A program made the position numbers and the translations under genes. A DNA stretch of 64,000 nt from an uncultured Bacteroidales bacterium (GTDB lineage: Bacteria > Bacteroidota > Bacteroidia > Bacteroidales > FEN-979): the NCBI GenBank assembly GCA_903877385.1, contig CAIRDP010000009.1, positions 50,373 through 114,372 of the forward strand, given 5' to 3'. A model generated the notes under the pieces. It did not search any database. It was not told the origin of the DNA and saw only the letters and a list, made by a program, of their open reading frames with translations. Positions 1 through 9,223 of this stretch are shown here, piece by piece; position 1 is the stretch's first letter, and every line of letters begins with the position of its first letter.

Positions 1-1978
1 GCTTGCTTCGATAAATTATGCCCCATACATATCACTTGAATCAGTTGATAAAAGACCCAAAAAGAGCATAAACAGGGGAGTATACTATCGTTTGGGAGTT
101 GCCGGCTTTTGCTTCGGGAACATTATGCTATTCAGTTTTCCATCCTATCTGACCATCGATGATTCAGTAGAGCATTTCATACGGCAGAACTTCGGGATAC
201 TGAATATCCTGCTGGGAATACCTGTTGCATTTTATTCCGGATCCGGTTTTTTTATTTCAGCCTACAAGGGACTTAAAAAGCGCTTTATCAGCATCGATCT
301 CCCGATCGCGATAGGAATACTGGCCCTGTTTTTCAGGTCGGCTTACGAGATTATTTCAGGCTCAGGGCCCGGCTTTATGGACTCATTAGCCGGTTTGCTT
401 TTTTTTCTGCTGATAGGTAAATGGTACCAGGGATTGACGTACCAGGCACTTTCATTCGAAAGGGACTACCGTTCGTATTTCCCTGTGGCTGTTACCCTGA
501 TTTCAGATTCCGGGCAGGAAAGCGTGCTTCCTCTCAAACATCTCAAGACCGGGATGCGGATTCTCGTAAGGAATACTGAGCTCGTACCTGCCGATGCCAT
601 CCTGGTCAAGGGCGAAGGATACATTGATTACAGTTTCGTCAGCGGGGAGTCGGATGCTGTGAAGAAAGAGGAGGGGCAGAGAATTTTTGCCGGAGGCAAG
701 CAGATGGGTCCGGCCATAGAGCTGTTGATTGAAAAAGAAGTTACCCAGAGCCGGCTCACCGAGCTGTGGAACCAGAAACAAAGCAATGATACCCGGCAAA
801 ACAACATGGAATCGCTTATTGATGTGATAAGCAGGTATTTTACCGTGGTCATTTTGATCCTTGCCTTCGTATCAGGCCTGGTATGGTGGTTCATCAATCC
901 TTCCCAGGCAGCGCTTGTCGTTACTTCCATACTCATCGTCGCATGTCCCTGCGCCCTGGCCATGACTCTCCCGTTCTCATTCGGAGGAGCAATGAGGGTT
1001 TTTGGCAGGAACGGCTTTTATGTCAAACGAAGTTCAGTGATAGAGTCACTTTCACGGATCAATACCATCGTGCTTGATAAGACCGGCACTCTTACCAAAA
1101 CCCATGATCTTGATGCAAACCTGGAGAATCTTGAGCTGAAAGGAGATTCACTGAACCTGGTACGTTCGCTTGCCAGGCACTCAACACATCCCATGAGCGT
1201 AGCGGTTTACCAGGCGCTCCCTAATGCAAACCCGCTGCCCGTGACGGATTTCAAAGAACATACCTCCAAAGGCACGGAAGGAAAGGTAAACAACCTTCAC
1301 ATAAAACTGGGCTCCGAAGAATTTGTTCTTGGAAGCCGGTCGGCGGGCAAGCCTGCCGGCAGCCTGTTTGTTTCCATAGACGGGATGCCCTCAGGATACA
1401 TTATATTAAAACATAAATACAGGGACGGAATGCGAGAAGTGCTTACAGCGCTTGGAGAAAAGTATGAACTCCACCTGCTTTCGGGCGACAATGATGCGGA
1501 ACTCCCTGTTTTACTGGAATATTTCGCTTCACCTGAACACCTGAACTTCAACCAGGGCCCGCTTGAGAAACTAAGCTATGTGAGGAAACTGAAAGCTGAG
1601 GGTAAAAGGGTGATGATGATTGGCGACGGGCTGAATGATGCTGGGGCTTTGAATGAAAGCGATTGCGGGATTTCAATAGCCGATGACGTATATAATTTTT
1701 CTCCTTCCTGCGATGCCATTCTTGAATCCAGGCAGTTCGGAAAACTTGCCGACTTTCTTTCGTTCAGCAAGACCAGCAAAAGAATAGTCATTCTAAGCAT
1801 GTTGTTTTCCTTCTTTTATAACCTTATAGGATTAAGTTTTGCAATCAGCGGCAACCTAACACCGATTGTTTCGGCAATACTTATGCCGCTCAGCTCAGTT
1901 TCAGTCATATTGCTTATTACTGTAGCAACTTACCTTGCTTCGGCCAGTGCAAAACTAAACATAGCATATTCAGTCTGA
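1..1978 (+). CDS. ccoI: Copper-translocating P-type ATPase, CcoI/FixI type (5' end outside window)
   Basis: This P1B-type ATPase moves copper across the inner membrane, and in cbb3 clusters it supplies copper for the oxidase. The reading frame is open from base 2 with no stop, so the gene starts upstream of the window. The TTG at 92 is unlikely to be the start. Visible motifs are the actuator SGES, the metal-binding CPC in a membrane helix (about 944), the phosphorylation motif DKTGTLT (about 1075), a THP motif, and the hinge GDGLNDAGAL. Two C-terminal membrane helices follow. The N-terminal metal-binding region expected in the family would lie in the missing part. The next gene, ccoS, starts 95 bp downstream, which supports the CcoI assignment over a general CopA exporter. 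Confidence 0.93.
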   Translation, partial: LASINYAPYISLESVDKRPKKSINRGVYYRLGVAGFCFGNIMLFSFPSYLTIDDSVEHFIRQNFGILNILLGIPVAFYSGSGFFISAYKGLKKRFISIDLPIAIGILALFFRSAYEIISGSGPGFMDSLAGLLFFLLIGKWYQGLTYQALSFERDYRSYFPVAVTLISDSGQESVLPLKHLKTGMRILVRNTELVPADAILVKGEGYIDYSFVSGESDAVKKEEGQRIFAGGKQMGPAIELLIEKEVTQSRLTELWNQKQSNDTRQNNMESLIDVISRYFTVVILILAFVSGLVWWFINPSQAALVVTSILIVACPCALAMTLPFSFGGAMRVFGRNGFYVKRSSVIESLSRINTIVLDKTGTLTKTHDLDANLENLELKGDSLNLVRSLARHSTHPMSVAVYQALPNANPLPVTDFKEHTSKGTEGKVNNLHIKLGSEEFVLGSRSAGKPAGSLFVSIDGMPSGYIILKHKYRDGMREVLTALGEKYELHLLSGDNDAELPVLLEYFASPEHLNFNQGPLEKLSYVRKLKAEGKRVMMIGDGLNDAGALNESDCGISIADDVYNFSPSCDAILESRQFGKLADFLSFSKTSKRIVILSMLFSFFYNLIGLSFAISGNLTPIVSAILMPLSSVSVILLITVATYLASASAKLNIAYSV

Positions 1979-2073
1979 ATATAAATTATTGGAATTTTGA
2001 GTATTTCGGTATTGTAATCTTGGAATTCTCATTTTGATCTTCTTACATTTGCTTCTTACATTATTTTTCGGTT

Positions 2074-2274
2074 ATGAATGTTATCCTTGTCCTGGTCGGA
2101 TTCAGTCTGGTGGTTGCGCTGGCGGGGCTAATTGCTTTTTTCTGGTCGGTAAGGACCGGGCAATATGATGATCCGTACGGCTCATCGGTAAGGATTTTAT
2201 TTGATGATGAGAAGCCCAATGAGCCCGGGACTGTTGTTCCCTGTGAGAAAGAAGATCCAACAAACCAAATATAA
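2074..2274 (+). CDS. ccoS: cbb3 oxidase maturation protein CcoS
   Basis: CcoS is a small single-helix membrane protein needed for cofactor insertion into cbb3 oxidase. The 66-residue protein has one N-terminal membrane segment (about residues 3-26), then the family signature SGQYDD-like stretch (here RTGQYDDPYG) and RILFDDE. The length is normal for the family. It lies 3 bp before the fused ccoNO gene and is probably co-transcribed with it. Confidence 0.93.
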   Translation: MNVILVLVGFSLVVALAGLIAFFWSVRTGQYDDPYGSSVRILFDDEKPNEPGTVVPCEKEDPTNQI

Positions 2275-2277
2275 TAT

Positions 2278-4446
2278 ATGGAAAATCAAAACTTTTACTA
2301 CGACAACAAAACTGTTAAGTTTTTTGCCTATGCCACCCTGTTCTGGGGGGTCATCGGGATGGTAGTCGGCCTTTTGCTGGCACTGCAGTTTATCTGGCCT
2401 CAGCTTACCTTTGGTATCCCGTATACAACCTTTGGAAGGATCCGTCCCATACACACCAATGCGGTGATCTTTGCATTTGTAGGGAACGGGATGTTTACAG
2501 GGATTTATTATTCGCTGCAGCGTCTTTGCAAGGCAAGGATGTTCAGTGATATTTTAAGCAAAATTCATTTCTGGGGCTGGCAGCTGATCATTGTGGCCGC
2601 AGCCCTCACATTCGCTTTCGGGTTTACTACAGGTAAGGAGTATGCCGAGCTTGAATGGCCCATCGATATCCTTGTGGCCGTGATCTGGATCGTTTTCGGA
2701 TGGAATATGATAGGTACTATCATTAAGCGTCGTACAAGGCATATTTATGTAGCCATCTGGTTTTACCTGGCCACTTTTGTGACGGTGGCTGTACTGCATG
2801 TGGCAAACAGCATCGAGATCCCTGTGACTTTTTTCAAGTCATATATAGTTTATGCAGGTGTACAGGATGCGCTGGTGCAATGGTGGTACGGGCATAATGC
2901 CGTGGCATTTTTCCTTACGACTCCATTCCTGGGGCTGATGTATTATTATCTGCCGAAGGCAGCCAACAGGCCGATATACTCATACAGGCTATCGATAGTC
3001 CATTTCTGGGCTTTGATCTTTCTTTATATCTGGGCAGGCCCCCATCACCTGATCTATTCAGCCCTTCCAAACTGGGCACAATCACTCGGGGTGGTGTTTT
3101 CGGTCATGCTTATTGCTCCTTCCTGGGGCGGTATGGTCAACGGACTTCTGACACTTCGCGGTGCATGGGATAAAGTTCGCGAGGATCCCGTACTTAAATT
3201 CATGGTTGTTGCTGTAACTGCATATGGGATGTCAACATTTGAAGGACCCATGATGTCGACCAAGACAGTGAATGCGATATCCCATTTCACTGACTGGACG
3301 GTTGGGCACGCTCATATCGGCGCACTCGGATGGAACGGTTTTATGACCTTTGCGGTTCTTTACTGGCTGATCCCAAGGATATTCAGGACCAATCTTTATT
3401 CAAAGAAAATGGCCAACACTCATTTCTGGATCGGGACTCTTGGCATCATTTTCTATGCAGTACCTCTTTACTGGGGCGCAATCACCCAGTTCCTGATGTG
3501 GAAAGAATTCACAGCTGAAGGCTTCCTGAAATATCCCAATTTCCTTGAAACGGTCACCCAGCTTAGGCCCATGTATGCTGCCAGGGCTATTGGCGGTGGT
3601 TTATATATCGTGGGAGTTGTGATGGGTGTTTATAACCTGATCCTTACCATACGTCAGGGCGACTTCCTTGCCGAAGAAGCTGCTTCGGCACCTGCTCTTG
3701 AGCCTGTCTCGGGGAAAAGGGCTGCAGGCGAAGGCGCACACCGCTGGCTGGAACGCAGGCCGGTTCAGTTCACGATATTTGCTCTGCTGGCTATTCTTAT
3801 AGGTGGTATCATTGAAATCGTGCCCTTGTACCTGATCAAAACAAATATCCCTACGATCGCAAGCGTGAAGCCGTATACTCCTCTTGAACTCCAGGGCCGA
3901 GACATTTATGTAAGGGAAGGATGCTATACCTGCCATTCACAGGAAGTCAGGCCTTTCCGTTCCGAAACCGAGCGTTACGGACAGTATTCAAAAGCCGGCG
4001 AATATGTTTACGACCATCCTTTCCAGTGGGGCTCAAAACGTAACGGACCTGACCTCTCGAGGGAAGGTGTTGTTAACGGGAAACAGTACAAGCCCAATTC
4101 ATGGCATTACAACCATATGCTGAACCCGCAGAAGCTGAATGCACAATCCATCATGCCGGTCTATAAATGGCTGATCGCCGATGACCTGGATATGAGTACG
4201 ACAGCCAAAAAGATACGAGTAATGCAGATGCTTGGCGTACCCTATCCTGCCGGCTTTGACAAGACAGCCAATGATGTCCTTTTACAGCAGGCCTCCCTGA
4301 TTTCGGCCGATCTCAAGACGCAGGGGATAGATTGTGCCCCGAACAAAGAGATCATTGCCGTGATCGCTTATCTTCAGAGGCTTGGTGTTGATATACATTC
4401 AGCAGGATTGTCAGCTGCTTCCGCATCCGAAAATCCTGTTAAATAA
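2278..4446 (+). CDS. ccoNO: Fused cbb3 cytochrome oxidase subunits I and II (CcoN-CcoO)
   Basis: This is the catalytic core of cbb3 oxidase, reducing O2 to water with proton pumping. Residues 1 to about 480 are the multi-helix CcoN subunit, with conserved heme and copper histidines such as GPHHL and GHAHIGALGWNG. A membrane anchor near residues 495-520 begins the CcoO part. That part has one heme c site, CYTCH, at residues 549-553, followed by the CcoO signature SQEVRPFRSE and HPFQWGSKR. CcoN and CcoO are separate proteins in proteobacteria. The fused form is known in Bacteroidota, and the frame is open throughout, so this is not a sequencing join. It lies between ccoS and the ccoQ-like gene. 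Confidence 0.96.
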   Translation: MENQNFYYDNKTVKFFAYATLFWGVIGMVVGLLLALQFIWPQLTFGIPYTTFGRIRPIHTNAVIFAFVGNGMFTGIYYSLQRLCKARMFSDILSKIHFWGWQLIIVAAALTFAFGFTTGKEYAELEWPIDILVAVIWIVFGWNMIGTIIKRRTRHIYVAIWFYLATFVTVAVLHVANSIEIPVTFFKSYIVYAGVQDALVQWWYGHNAVAFFLTTPFLGLMYYYLPKAANRPIYSYRLSIVHFWALIFLYIWAGPHHLIYSALPNWAQSLGVVFSVMLIAPSWGGMVNGLLTLRGAWDKVREDPVLKFMVVAVTAYGMSTFEGPMMSTKTVNAISHFTDWTVGHAHIGALGWNGFMTFAVLYWLIPRIFRTNLYSKKMANTHFWIGTLGIIFYAVPLYWGAITQFLMWKEFTAEGFLKYPNFLETVTQLRPMYAARAIGGGLYIVGVVMGVYNLILTIRQGDFLAEEAASAPALEPVSGKRAAGEGAHRWLERRPVQFTIFALLAILIGGIIEIVPLYLIKTNIPTIASVKPYTPLELQGRDIYVREGCYTCHSQEVRPFRSETERYGQYSKAGEYVYDHPFQWGSKRNGPDLSREGVVNGKQYKPNSWHYNHMLNPQKLNAQSIMPVYKWLIADDLDMSTTAKKIRVMQMLGVPYPAGFDKTANDVLLQQASLISADLKTQGIDCAPNKEIIAVIAYLQRLGVDIHSAGLSAASASENPVK

Positions 4447-4457
4447 AAACCGGAATT

Positions 4458-4640
4458 ATGTTCAGCCAGGTTTTTCAGTCAGTCAGCGGCATCAATAATT
4501 ACGGTCTGATCTCAACGGTCATATTTTTCGTTTTTTTTACCGTAATGGGATTGTATGCCTTTACCGTGAAGAAGGAAGACTTGTCGGAATTCAGCCGCAT
4601 GCCGTTTGAGGACGAAACCAAAGATTCAAATGAAGTTTAA
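4458..4640 (+). CDS. ccoQ: CcoQ-like small subunit of cbb3 oxidase
   Basis: A 60-residue protein with one membrane helix (about residues 17-37) and an acidic cytoplasmic tail. It lies 11 bp after ccoNO and 17 bp before ccoP, the usual place of CcoQ, a small subunit thought to stabilise the oxidase. The helix-tail pattern (LYAFTVKKEDLSEFSRMPF) fits CcoQ/FixQ-type proteins. The family is short and poorly conserved, so position is the stronger evidence. Confidence 0.8.
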   Translation: MFSQVFQSVSGINNYGLISTVIFFVFFTVMGLYAFTVKKEDLSEFSRMPFEDETKDSNEV

Positions 4641-4657
4641 GATTTAAAAATATCACC

Positions 4658-5245
4658 ATGGAAATCAACGATAAAAATCCAGTGGAAAAAGATGAACTGA
4701 CCGGTGACAAACTGCTGTCGGGACATGATTATGACAACATCAGGGAGCTGGACAACAAGCTTCCGAAATGGTGGGTTTGGTTATTTATCATCACTATTGT
4801 TTATGCAGTAGTTTATTTACTCGTGTTTGATGTATTCAGGATTGCGCCTCACCAGGAAGCTGAATATGCCAATGAAATGGCTGCAGTGGCTTCACTTGCA
4901 CCGGCACCACAGGCAATGGTATTTGATACATTGATGGTACCGCTAACCGACCAGCCTGCCCTGGATGCAGGCAAGGCCATTTTCGACAAGAACTGCGTGG
5001 TTTGCCATAAAACCCAGGGGCAGGGTCTTGTGGGGCCAAACCTTACCGATAATTATTCAATACATGGCTGCAGGTTCATCGATGCAGTCAATGTAATCGC
5101 AACCGGTGTGCCTGAAAAGGGAATGATCTCCTGGAAGACCCAGCTCACCAAGGAGCAGATAATCCAGGTAGCCAGTTATACAATGACCCTCAGGGGTACA
5201 AATCCACCTGATCCAAAAGCACCGCAGGGAGATCCCTGCAAGTGA
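4658..5245 (+). CDS. ccoP: cbb3 oxidase subunit III, single-heme CcoP
   Basis: CcoP passes electrons from soluble or membrane cytochromes into the oxidase. The N-terminus carries the CcoP-type segment around HDYDNIRELDNKLPKWW, then one membrane helix (about residues 38-58). It has one cytochrome c domain with CVVCH at residues 113-117 and a likely Met ligand in GMISW. Classical proteobacterial CcoP is about 300 residues with two hemes, whereas this protein is 195 residues with one. It is followed directly by ccoG. Confidence 0.94.
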   Translation: MEINDKNPVEKDELTGDKLLSGHDYDNIRELDNKLPKWWVWLFIITIVYAVVYLLVFDVFRIAPHQEAEYANEMAAVASLAPAPQAMVFDTLMVPLTDQPALDAGKAIFDKNCVVCHKTQGQGLVGPNLTDNYSIHGCRFIDAVNVIATGVPEKGMISWKTQLTKEQIIQVASYTMTLRGTNPPDPKAPQGDPCK

Positions 5246-5246
5246 A

Positions 5247-6659
5247 ATGAACCCGAATGATACTCAGTCAAGCTTTCGCGACAGGCTATATACTATAGAC
5301 GAAAGCGGAAAGCGCCTTTGGGTTTTTGCAAAGAAACCCAAAGGACGTTTAACACTCTGGAGAAATATCACAGGTATAGCTCTCCTGGTATTCTTTTTTA
5401 CAGCCCCATTCATAAAAGTGAAGGGGGAACAGTTCCTGCTGTTCGACTTCCTGAACAGGAAGTTTGTGATCTTCGGGGCCCAGTTCTGGCCCCAGGATTT
5501 CAACCTGTTTTTTATTGCGATGATCGCTATGATGGTGTTCATCATCCTTTTTACGGCAACTTATGGCAGGATATGGTGCGGCTGGGCTTGTCCGCAGACG
5601 GTTTTCATGGAAGTGCTTTTCCGCAGGCTTGAATACTGGATCGACGGGGATATGCATAAGCAGAAGGAACTTGAGGCCATGCCCTGGACCCTGACCAAGA
5701 TCTTTAAACGCAGTTTTAAACACCTGGTTTTTTATGCAATTTCCTTCATCATCGGGAATCTTTTCCTGGCGTACCTGATATCATCGGATGCCTGGTTCCG
5801 GCTGATCACCGACAAACCCTCAGAACACCTGGCCGGCCTGATCATCATGGTTGTATTTTCTTTTGTTTTTTATTTTATTTTCTCATGGTTCCGCGAACAG
5901 GTGTGTACCATCGTGTGCCCTTACGGCCGTTTACAGGGAGTCCTTCTTGACCCCGCCACCGTTCTGATCTCCTACGATTACAAGAGGGGAGAGGAGAGAG
6001 GTCCGCTGAGGAAATCCGAAAACAGGAAAGAAACAGCCAAAGGCGACTGTATTGACTGCAGGCAATGTGTATTGGTTTGCCCTACAGGTATTGATATCAG
6101 GAACGGCACCCAGCTGGAATGCATAAACTGCGCATGCTGCATCGACGCCTGCAATAATATGATGAAGGTAGTGGGCTTCAGGCCGGGCCTCATAAGGTAT
6201 TCGTCGGAGAAAATGATAGCCGAAAGCAAACCCTGGAATTTCACGCTAAGGTCGGCCGGCTATACTGCTGTTTTAGTGGCCCTGCTGGCTGTTTTTACAT
6301 TCTTCCTGCTTGGCCGTAACCCCGTGGAGGCCACTGTAATGCGTTCCCCGGGAACCCTGTTCCAGGATATGGGGAACGGTAAAATTGCAAACCTTTATGA
6401 CATCAAGGTTGTAAACAAGACCACCAAAGACCTTACTGTTGAGCTTAAGCTTCTTTCATTAAAAGGAGAGGTAAAAATTATCGGCAGGGATCCCGTTATT
6501 AAAAGGCAGACCGTTGGGGAAGCTGTATTTTTTATCATTCTTGACAGGAATGATATCCCAAGCGGAAAGATGGAAGTAAAACTTGGGGTGTTCAGCGGAG
6601 GGAAAATGCTTGACGAAACAAAAGCAACTTTTTTTGGACCAGAAAAACAAACGAAATGA
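5247..6659 (+). CDS. ccoG: cbb3 oxidase accessory polyferredoxin CcoG
   Basis: CcoG is a membrane protein with 4Fe-4S clusters, implicated in copper reduction during cbb3 assembly. The 470-residue protein has several membrane helices, the early motif WCGWACPQTVF, a second motif CTIVCPYGRLQG, and two ferredoxin clusters (CIDCRQCVLVCP and CINCACCIDAC, about residues 268-310). A C-terminal Ig-like periplasmic domain starts near residue 365. The stop overlaps the start of ccoH by 4 bp (ATGA), so the two are likely translationally coupled. Confidence 0.95.
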   Translation: MNPNDTQSSFRDRLYTIDESGKRLWVFAKKPKGRLTLWRNITGIALLVFFFTAPFIKVKGEQFLLFDFLNRKFVIFGAQFWPQDFNLFFIAMIAMMVFIILFTATYGRIWCGWACPQTVFMEVLFRRLEYWIDGDMHKQKELEAMPWTLTKIFKRSFKHLVFYAISFIIGNLFLAYLISSDAWFRLITDKPSEHLAGLIIMVVFSFVFYFIFSWFREQVCTIVCPYGRLQGVLLDPATVLISYDYKRGEERGPLRKSENRKETAKGDCIDCRQCVLVCPTGIDIRNGTQLECINCACCIDACNNMMKVVGFRPGLIRYSSEKMIAESKPWNFTLRSAGYTAVLVALLAVFTFFLLGRNPVEATVMRSPGTLFQDMGNGKIANLYDIKVVNKTTKDLTVELKLLSLKGEVKIIGRDPVIKRQTVGEAVFFIILDRNDIPSGKMEVKLGVFSGGKMLDETKATFFGPEKQTK

Positions 6660-7099
6660 AATTTAGCTGGGGAACCGGGATTTTTATTTTCATAGTGCTT
6701 TTTATGGGAGCCTGTGTTGCATTTTTCATTTTTGCCAGCAGGCAGGATAATTCACTGGTTGAAAGCGATTATTATGCCAGGGGCTTGAAATATGAAGAAG
6801 TATTGCAGAAGATGCGCAATACTGCAACACTGAGCAGGAGCCCGGGTATTCAGGTTGACAGGGACCGGATCAGCATCAGGTATCCGGACGAGTTTAAAGG
6901 GATTTCTGTTATGGGAACAGTATGCCTGTACCGTCCATCCGATAAAAAATATGACCAGGTAATACCTGTGGCAATCGACACGGCCCTGTTGCAGCAAATC
7001 CCTGCATCGGGACTTCATAAAGGGAAATACATTGTGAAGCTGGACTGGACCATGAACAACCGGTCCTACTATTTTGAGAAAGAAATTTTCGTTGAATGA
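6656..7099 (+). CDS. ccoH: FixH/CcoH family protein
   Basis: FixH/CcoH is a single-helix membrane protein needed for stable cbb3 assembly. This 147-residue protein has an N-terminal helix (residues 5-27), then the family-typical YYARGLKYEE segment and a periplasmic beta domain. The start overlaps ccoG by 4 bp and the end overlaps the next gene by 4 bp, giving a coupled ccoG-ccoH-TauE/SafE-like unit. Confidence 0.88.
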   Translation: MKFSWGTGIFIFIVLFMGACVAFFIFASRQDNSLVESDYYARGLKYEEVLQKMRNTATLSRSPGIQVDRDRISIRYPDEFKGISVMGTVCLYRPSDKKYDQVIPVAIDTALLQQIPASGLHKGKYIVKLDWTMNNRSYYFEKEIFVE

Positions 7100-7803
7100 T
7101 GATCCTTTTACAGGCATTCCTGCTTGGCTTACTTGGAAGCCTGCACTGTGCAGGCATGTGCGGCCCCGTTGCGCTGGCTCTCCCGCTTAGACAAAGCAGC
7201 TGGGGCACTCGGGTTGCAAGCAGCATGCTGTATAACTCGGGCAGGATACTTACTTATGCTTTTCTGGGTTTTGTTCTTGGGCTGCTTGGCCTGGGCCTCT
7301 TTCTTTGGGGTATACAGAGGTGGGTTTCGATAGTGCTGGGTGTTATCATGATTTCATTCGTTATACTGCCTTTGTTCATGGGCAGTATCAGGGTGAATAC
7401 AGGCTTGAAGGGAATATCATTAGCGTATAAAAGGGTTTTTGGCGGACTGTTGGGCCGCCAGACCTACATATCGGTTTTTTTCATTGGCCTGCTCAATGGA
7501 CTGTTACCCTGCGGACTTGTATATATTGCGCTTGCAGGGGCGGTTGTAAGCCAGGGGCCATACGGCGGAGCTTTGCATATGTTCTTTTTCGGGCTCGGGA
7601 CCATACCTGTATTACTTGCTGTAAGCCTTGCAGGGAATGCGATAGGGCTGAAATTCAGGAACAGGGTGAGGATGTTTATTCCATATGCCATAGTACTTAT
7701 TGGTATACTGTTTATACTCAGGGGCATGAATCTGGGGATACCCTATGTAAGCCCAAAAATGGAAGCAAAGAAAAACGTTCCTGAATGCTGTCATGGAGAA
7801 TAA
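7096..7803 (+). CDS. TauE/SafE (DsbD_2-like) membrane protein of cbb3 cluster
   Basis: An inner-membrane protein of 235 residues with about six helices. The first helix has the motif GLLGSLHCAGMCGP and the second half has GLLNGLLPCGLVY, the paired Cys-containing helices of the cytochrome c biogenesis/DsbD_2 fold often annotated as sulfite exporter TauE/SafE. Relatives commonly sit at the end of cbb3 clusters and are suspected to act in copper or thiol handling for oxidase assembly. Its substrate cannot be read from sequence. It overlaps ccoH by 4 bp. Confidence 0.85.
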   Translation: MMILLQAFLLGLLGSLHCAGMCGPVALALPLRQSSWGTRVASSMLYNSGRILTYAFLGFVLGLLGLGLFLWGIQRWVSIVLGVIMISFVILPLFMGSIRVNTGLKGISLAYKRVFGGLLGRQTYISVFFIGLLNGLLPCGLVYIALAGAVVSQGPYGGALHMFFFGLGTIPVLLAVSLAGNAIGLKFRNRVRMFIPYAIVLIGILFILRGMNLGIPYVSPKMEAKKNVPECCHGE

Positions 7804-7828
7804 TTGATAATATTTTCACAAATGAGCT

Positions 7829-7836
7829 TATTTTTG
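7829..7836 (+). promoter_or_regulatory. Candidate -7 element of cytochrome c lipoprotein promoter
   Basis: TATTTTTG matches the Bacteroidota -7 consensus TAnnTTTG and lies 39 bp before the start codon of the cytochrome c gene. This suggests that the gene has its own promoter besides any read-through from the oxidase operon. No convincing -33 TTTG was found at the usual distance. Confidence 0.5.
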
Positions 7837-7875
7837 TAACAATAAACAATCAAAAACCTAAAAAAAATCTGAATT

Positions 7876-8352
7876 ATGAAACGAATTGCTATTCTTTTTG
7901 TATCTGTTTTCTCAATGGGGATGATACTCACTTCATGCGGTGGAGGAAGCCAACCGGCCTCCGATTCAAAGACTGCCGCCGGCGGTATCCCGGCCGATAT
8001 CCAGGCTATGATGCCTAAAGGCGAACAGATTTACAAGACTAAATGTGTTGTCTGCCACCAGGCTACAGGTATGGGAGTTGAAAATGTGTTTCCCCCATTG
8101 GCAAATTCCGACTATCTGTTAGCTGATAAGTCAAGGGCTGTTGCACAGACTCTTAACGGCTCCAAAATGGAAATGACGGTCAACGGGAAAAAGTTCACAC
8201 AGGAGATGACTCCCCAGGTTGAAACCAAGGAGGATGCCGTTGCCGTGATCAATTATGTCCTTAACAATTTCGGGAACAAGGGCGGTTATGTAACTCTTGA
8301 CGATGTAAAGAGCATTGAAATCAAGCCCCGTACTGCCTCACCCGCAAAGTAA
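7876..8352 (+). CDS. Lipoprotein c-type cytochrome
   Basis: A 158-residue lipoprotein with a signal peptide ending in LTSC (lipidated Cys21) and one cytochrome c domain with CVVCH at residues 57-61. A Met near the C-terminal third (EMTPQ) could be the second heme ligand. It probably carries electrons in the periplasm. As the last gene of the cbb3 region it could donate to CcoP, but that is inference from position. A strong terminator follows 18 bp after the stop. Confidence 0.88.
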   Translation: MKRIAILFVSVFSMGMILTSCGGGSQPASDSKTAAGGIPADIQAMMPKGEQIYKTKCVVCHQATGMGVENVFPPLANSDYLLADKSRAVAQTLNGSKMEMTVNGKKFTQEMTPQVETKEDAVAVINYVLNNFGNKGGYVTLDDVKSIEIKPRTASPAK

Positions 8353-8370
8353 AGGATGCTGAATCCAATA

Positions 8371-8402
8371 AAAAAAGCCCTGTTTTTACGGGCTTTTTTT
8401 TT
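8371..8402 (+). terminator. Bidirectional intrinsic terminator
   Basis: A GCCC/GGGC stem extended by A-T pairs encloses a short loop and is followed by a T run on the plus strand. The mirror A run makes it work on the minus strand too. It lies between the convergent cytochrome c gene and the TPM-domain gene. Confidence 0.85.
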
Positions 8403-8409
8403 ATGTTGT

Positions 8410-9213
8410 TTACCAGCTGCCGCCGGCACCGCCTCCTCCGAAGCTTCCGCCCCCGAAGCCCCCGAACCCCCCGCCTCCGCTTCCTCCTCCGAAGAAGCCG
8501 GAGCCTGAAGAGAAGTCGTTGTAGTTACCGCTATGGCCGCGTCCCATGGAACCAAGCATCCATAAACCCATCCACCATGGCAATGCCTTACCCACCGAAT
8601 GGGAACCGGCACGTCCTGCGCGGATCGCAAACAGCACCACCAGCAGGATGATTACAGGGACGATGAGCCCGACAGGGCCGGCATCATGTTTTTTATTGTA
8701 TTGTTCGGCAGTATACCTGCCTTTGGCGAGGTCGATCATTACAGTTGTAGCGGCATCTATGCCTCCGTAATAGTCCCCGTTCCTGAAATGAGGTATCATC
8801 TCATTATCCACTATCCTCTTGCACAAAGCATCGGGGATAACATCTTCCAGACCATAACCCGGAGCAATAAAGGCATCGCCATTTTCCGTGGCGGTTTTAG
8901 GTTTCACCAGGATTACCGCACCATTGTTCTTGCCTTTTTGTCCGACCCCCCATTTCTGGCCGAGGCGGTAAGCATAATCGGCTTTATCATATCCGTTAAG
9001 CGATTTTACAAAAACAACTGCAATCTGGGTGGATGTAGAGTCGTTGAAAGCAACAAGCTTGCGTTCAAGGGCAGCAAGCTGGTCAGGAGCGAGGGTGGCT
9101 GTGAAATCGGTTACCAGCCGGGGGGGAGATGGTCTGTCGGGTATATCCTGGGCCTTAACAGGCAGTATAAGAGCCATCAGCAGTAATACAAAAATGAATT
9201 TCAGGGTTTTCAT
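8410..9213 (-). CDS. TPM-domain protein, YgcG type, with Gly-rich tail
   Basis: An exported TPM_phosphatase-fold (YgcG/Psb32) protein. The frame extends upstream to 9270, but the Met at 9213 begins a clear signal peptide (MKTLKFIFVLLLMALILPVKAQ-type, cut after about residue 21), so this start is preferred. It gives 267 residues and leaves 10 bp to the upstream gene. The TPM domain spans about residues 30-155 (FVKSLNGYDKADYAYRL, APGYGLEDVIPD), then one membrane helix (about 183-200), then a Gly/Ser/Phe-rich tail ending in GGSW. Function is unknown. The lemA neighbour is the common partner of such genes. Confidence 0.88.
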   Translation of the reverse strand: MKTLKFIFVLLLMALILPVKAQDIPDRPSPPRLVTDFTATLAPDQLAALERKLVAFNDSTSTQIAVVFVKSLNGYDKADYAYRLGQKWGVGQKGKNNGAVILVKPKTATENGDAFIAPGYGLEDVIPDALCKRIVDNEMIPHFRNGDYYGGIDAATTVMIDLAKGRYTAEQYNKKHDAGPVGLIVPVIILLVVLFAIRAGRAGSHSVGKALPWWMGLWMLGSMGRGHSGNYNDFSSGSGFFGGGSGGGGFGGFGGGSFGGGGAGGSW

Positions 9214-9223
9214 AAAAGCTGGC

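Noticed and set aside
92..94. TTG as start of the P-type ATPase
   Set aside because: The frame is open to the window edge, and known CcoI proteins have further N-terminal domains, so the gene is partial rather than starting here.
2278..4446. CcoN-CcoO as a frameshift or assembly join
   Set aside because: The frame is continuous, with a linker and an intact heme c site, and the fusion is known in Bacteroidota.
8599..9186. A 195-codon frame opposite the TPM gene
   Set aside because: Shadow of the real minus-strand gene, which has a signal peptide and TPM motifs.
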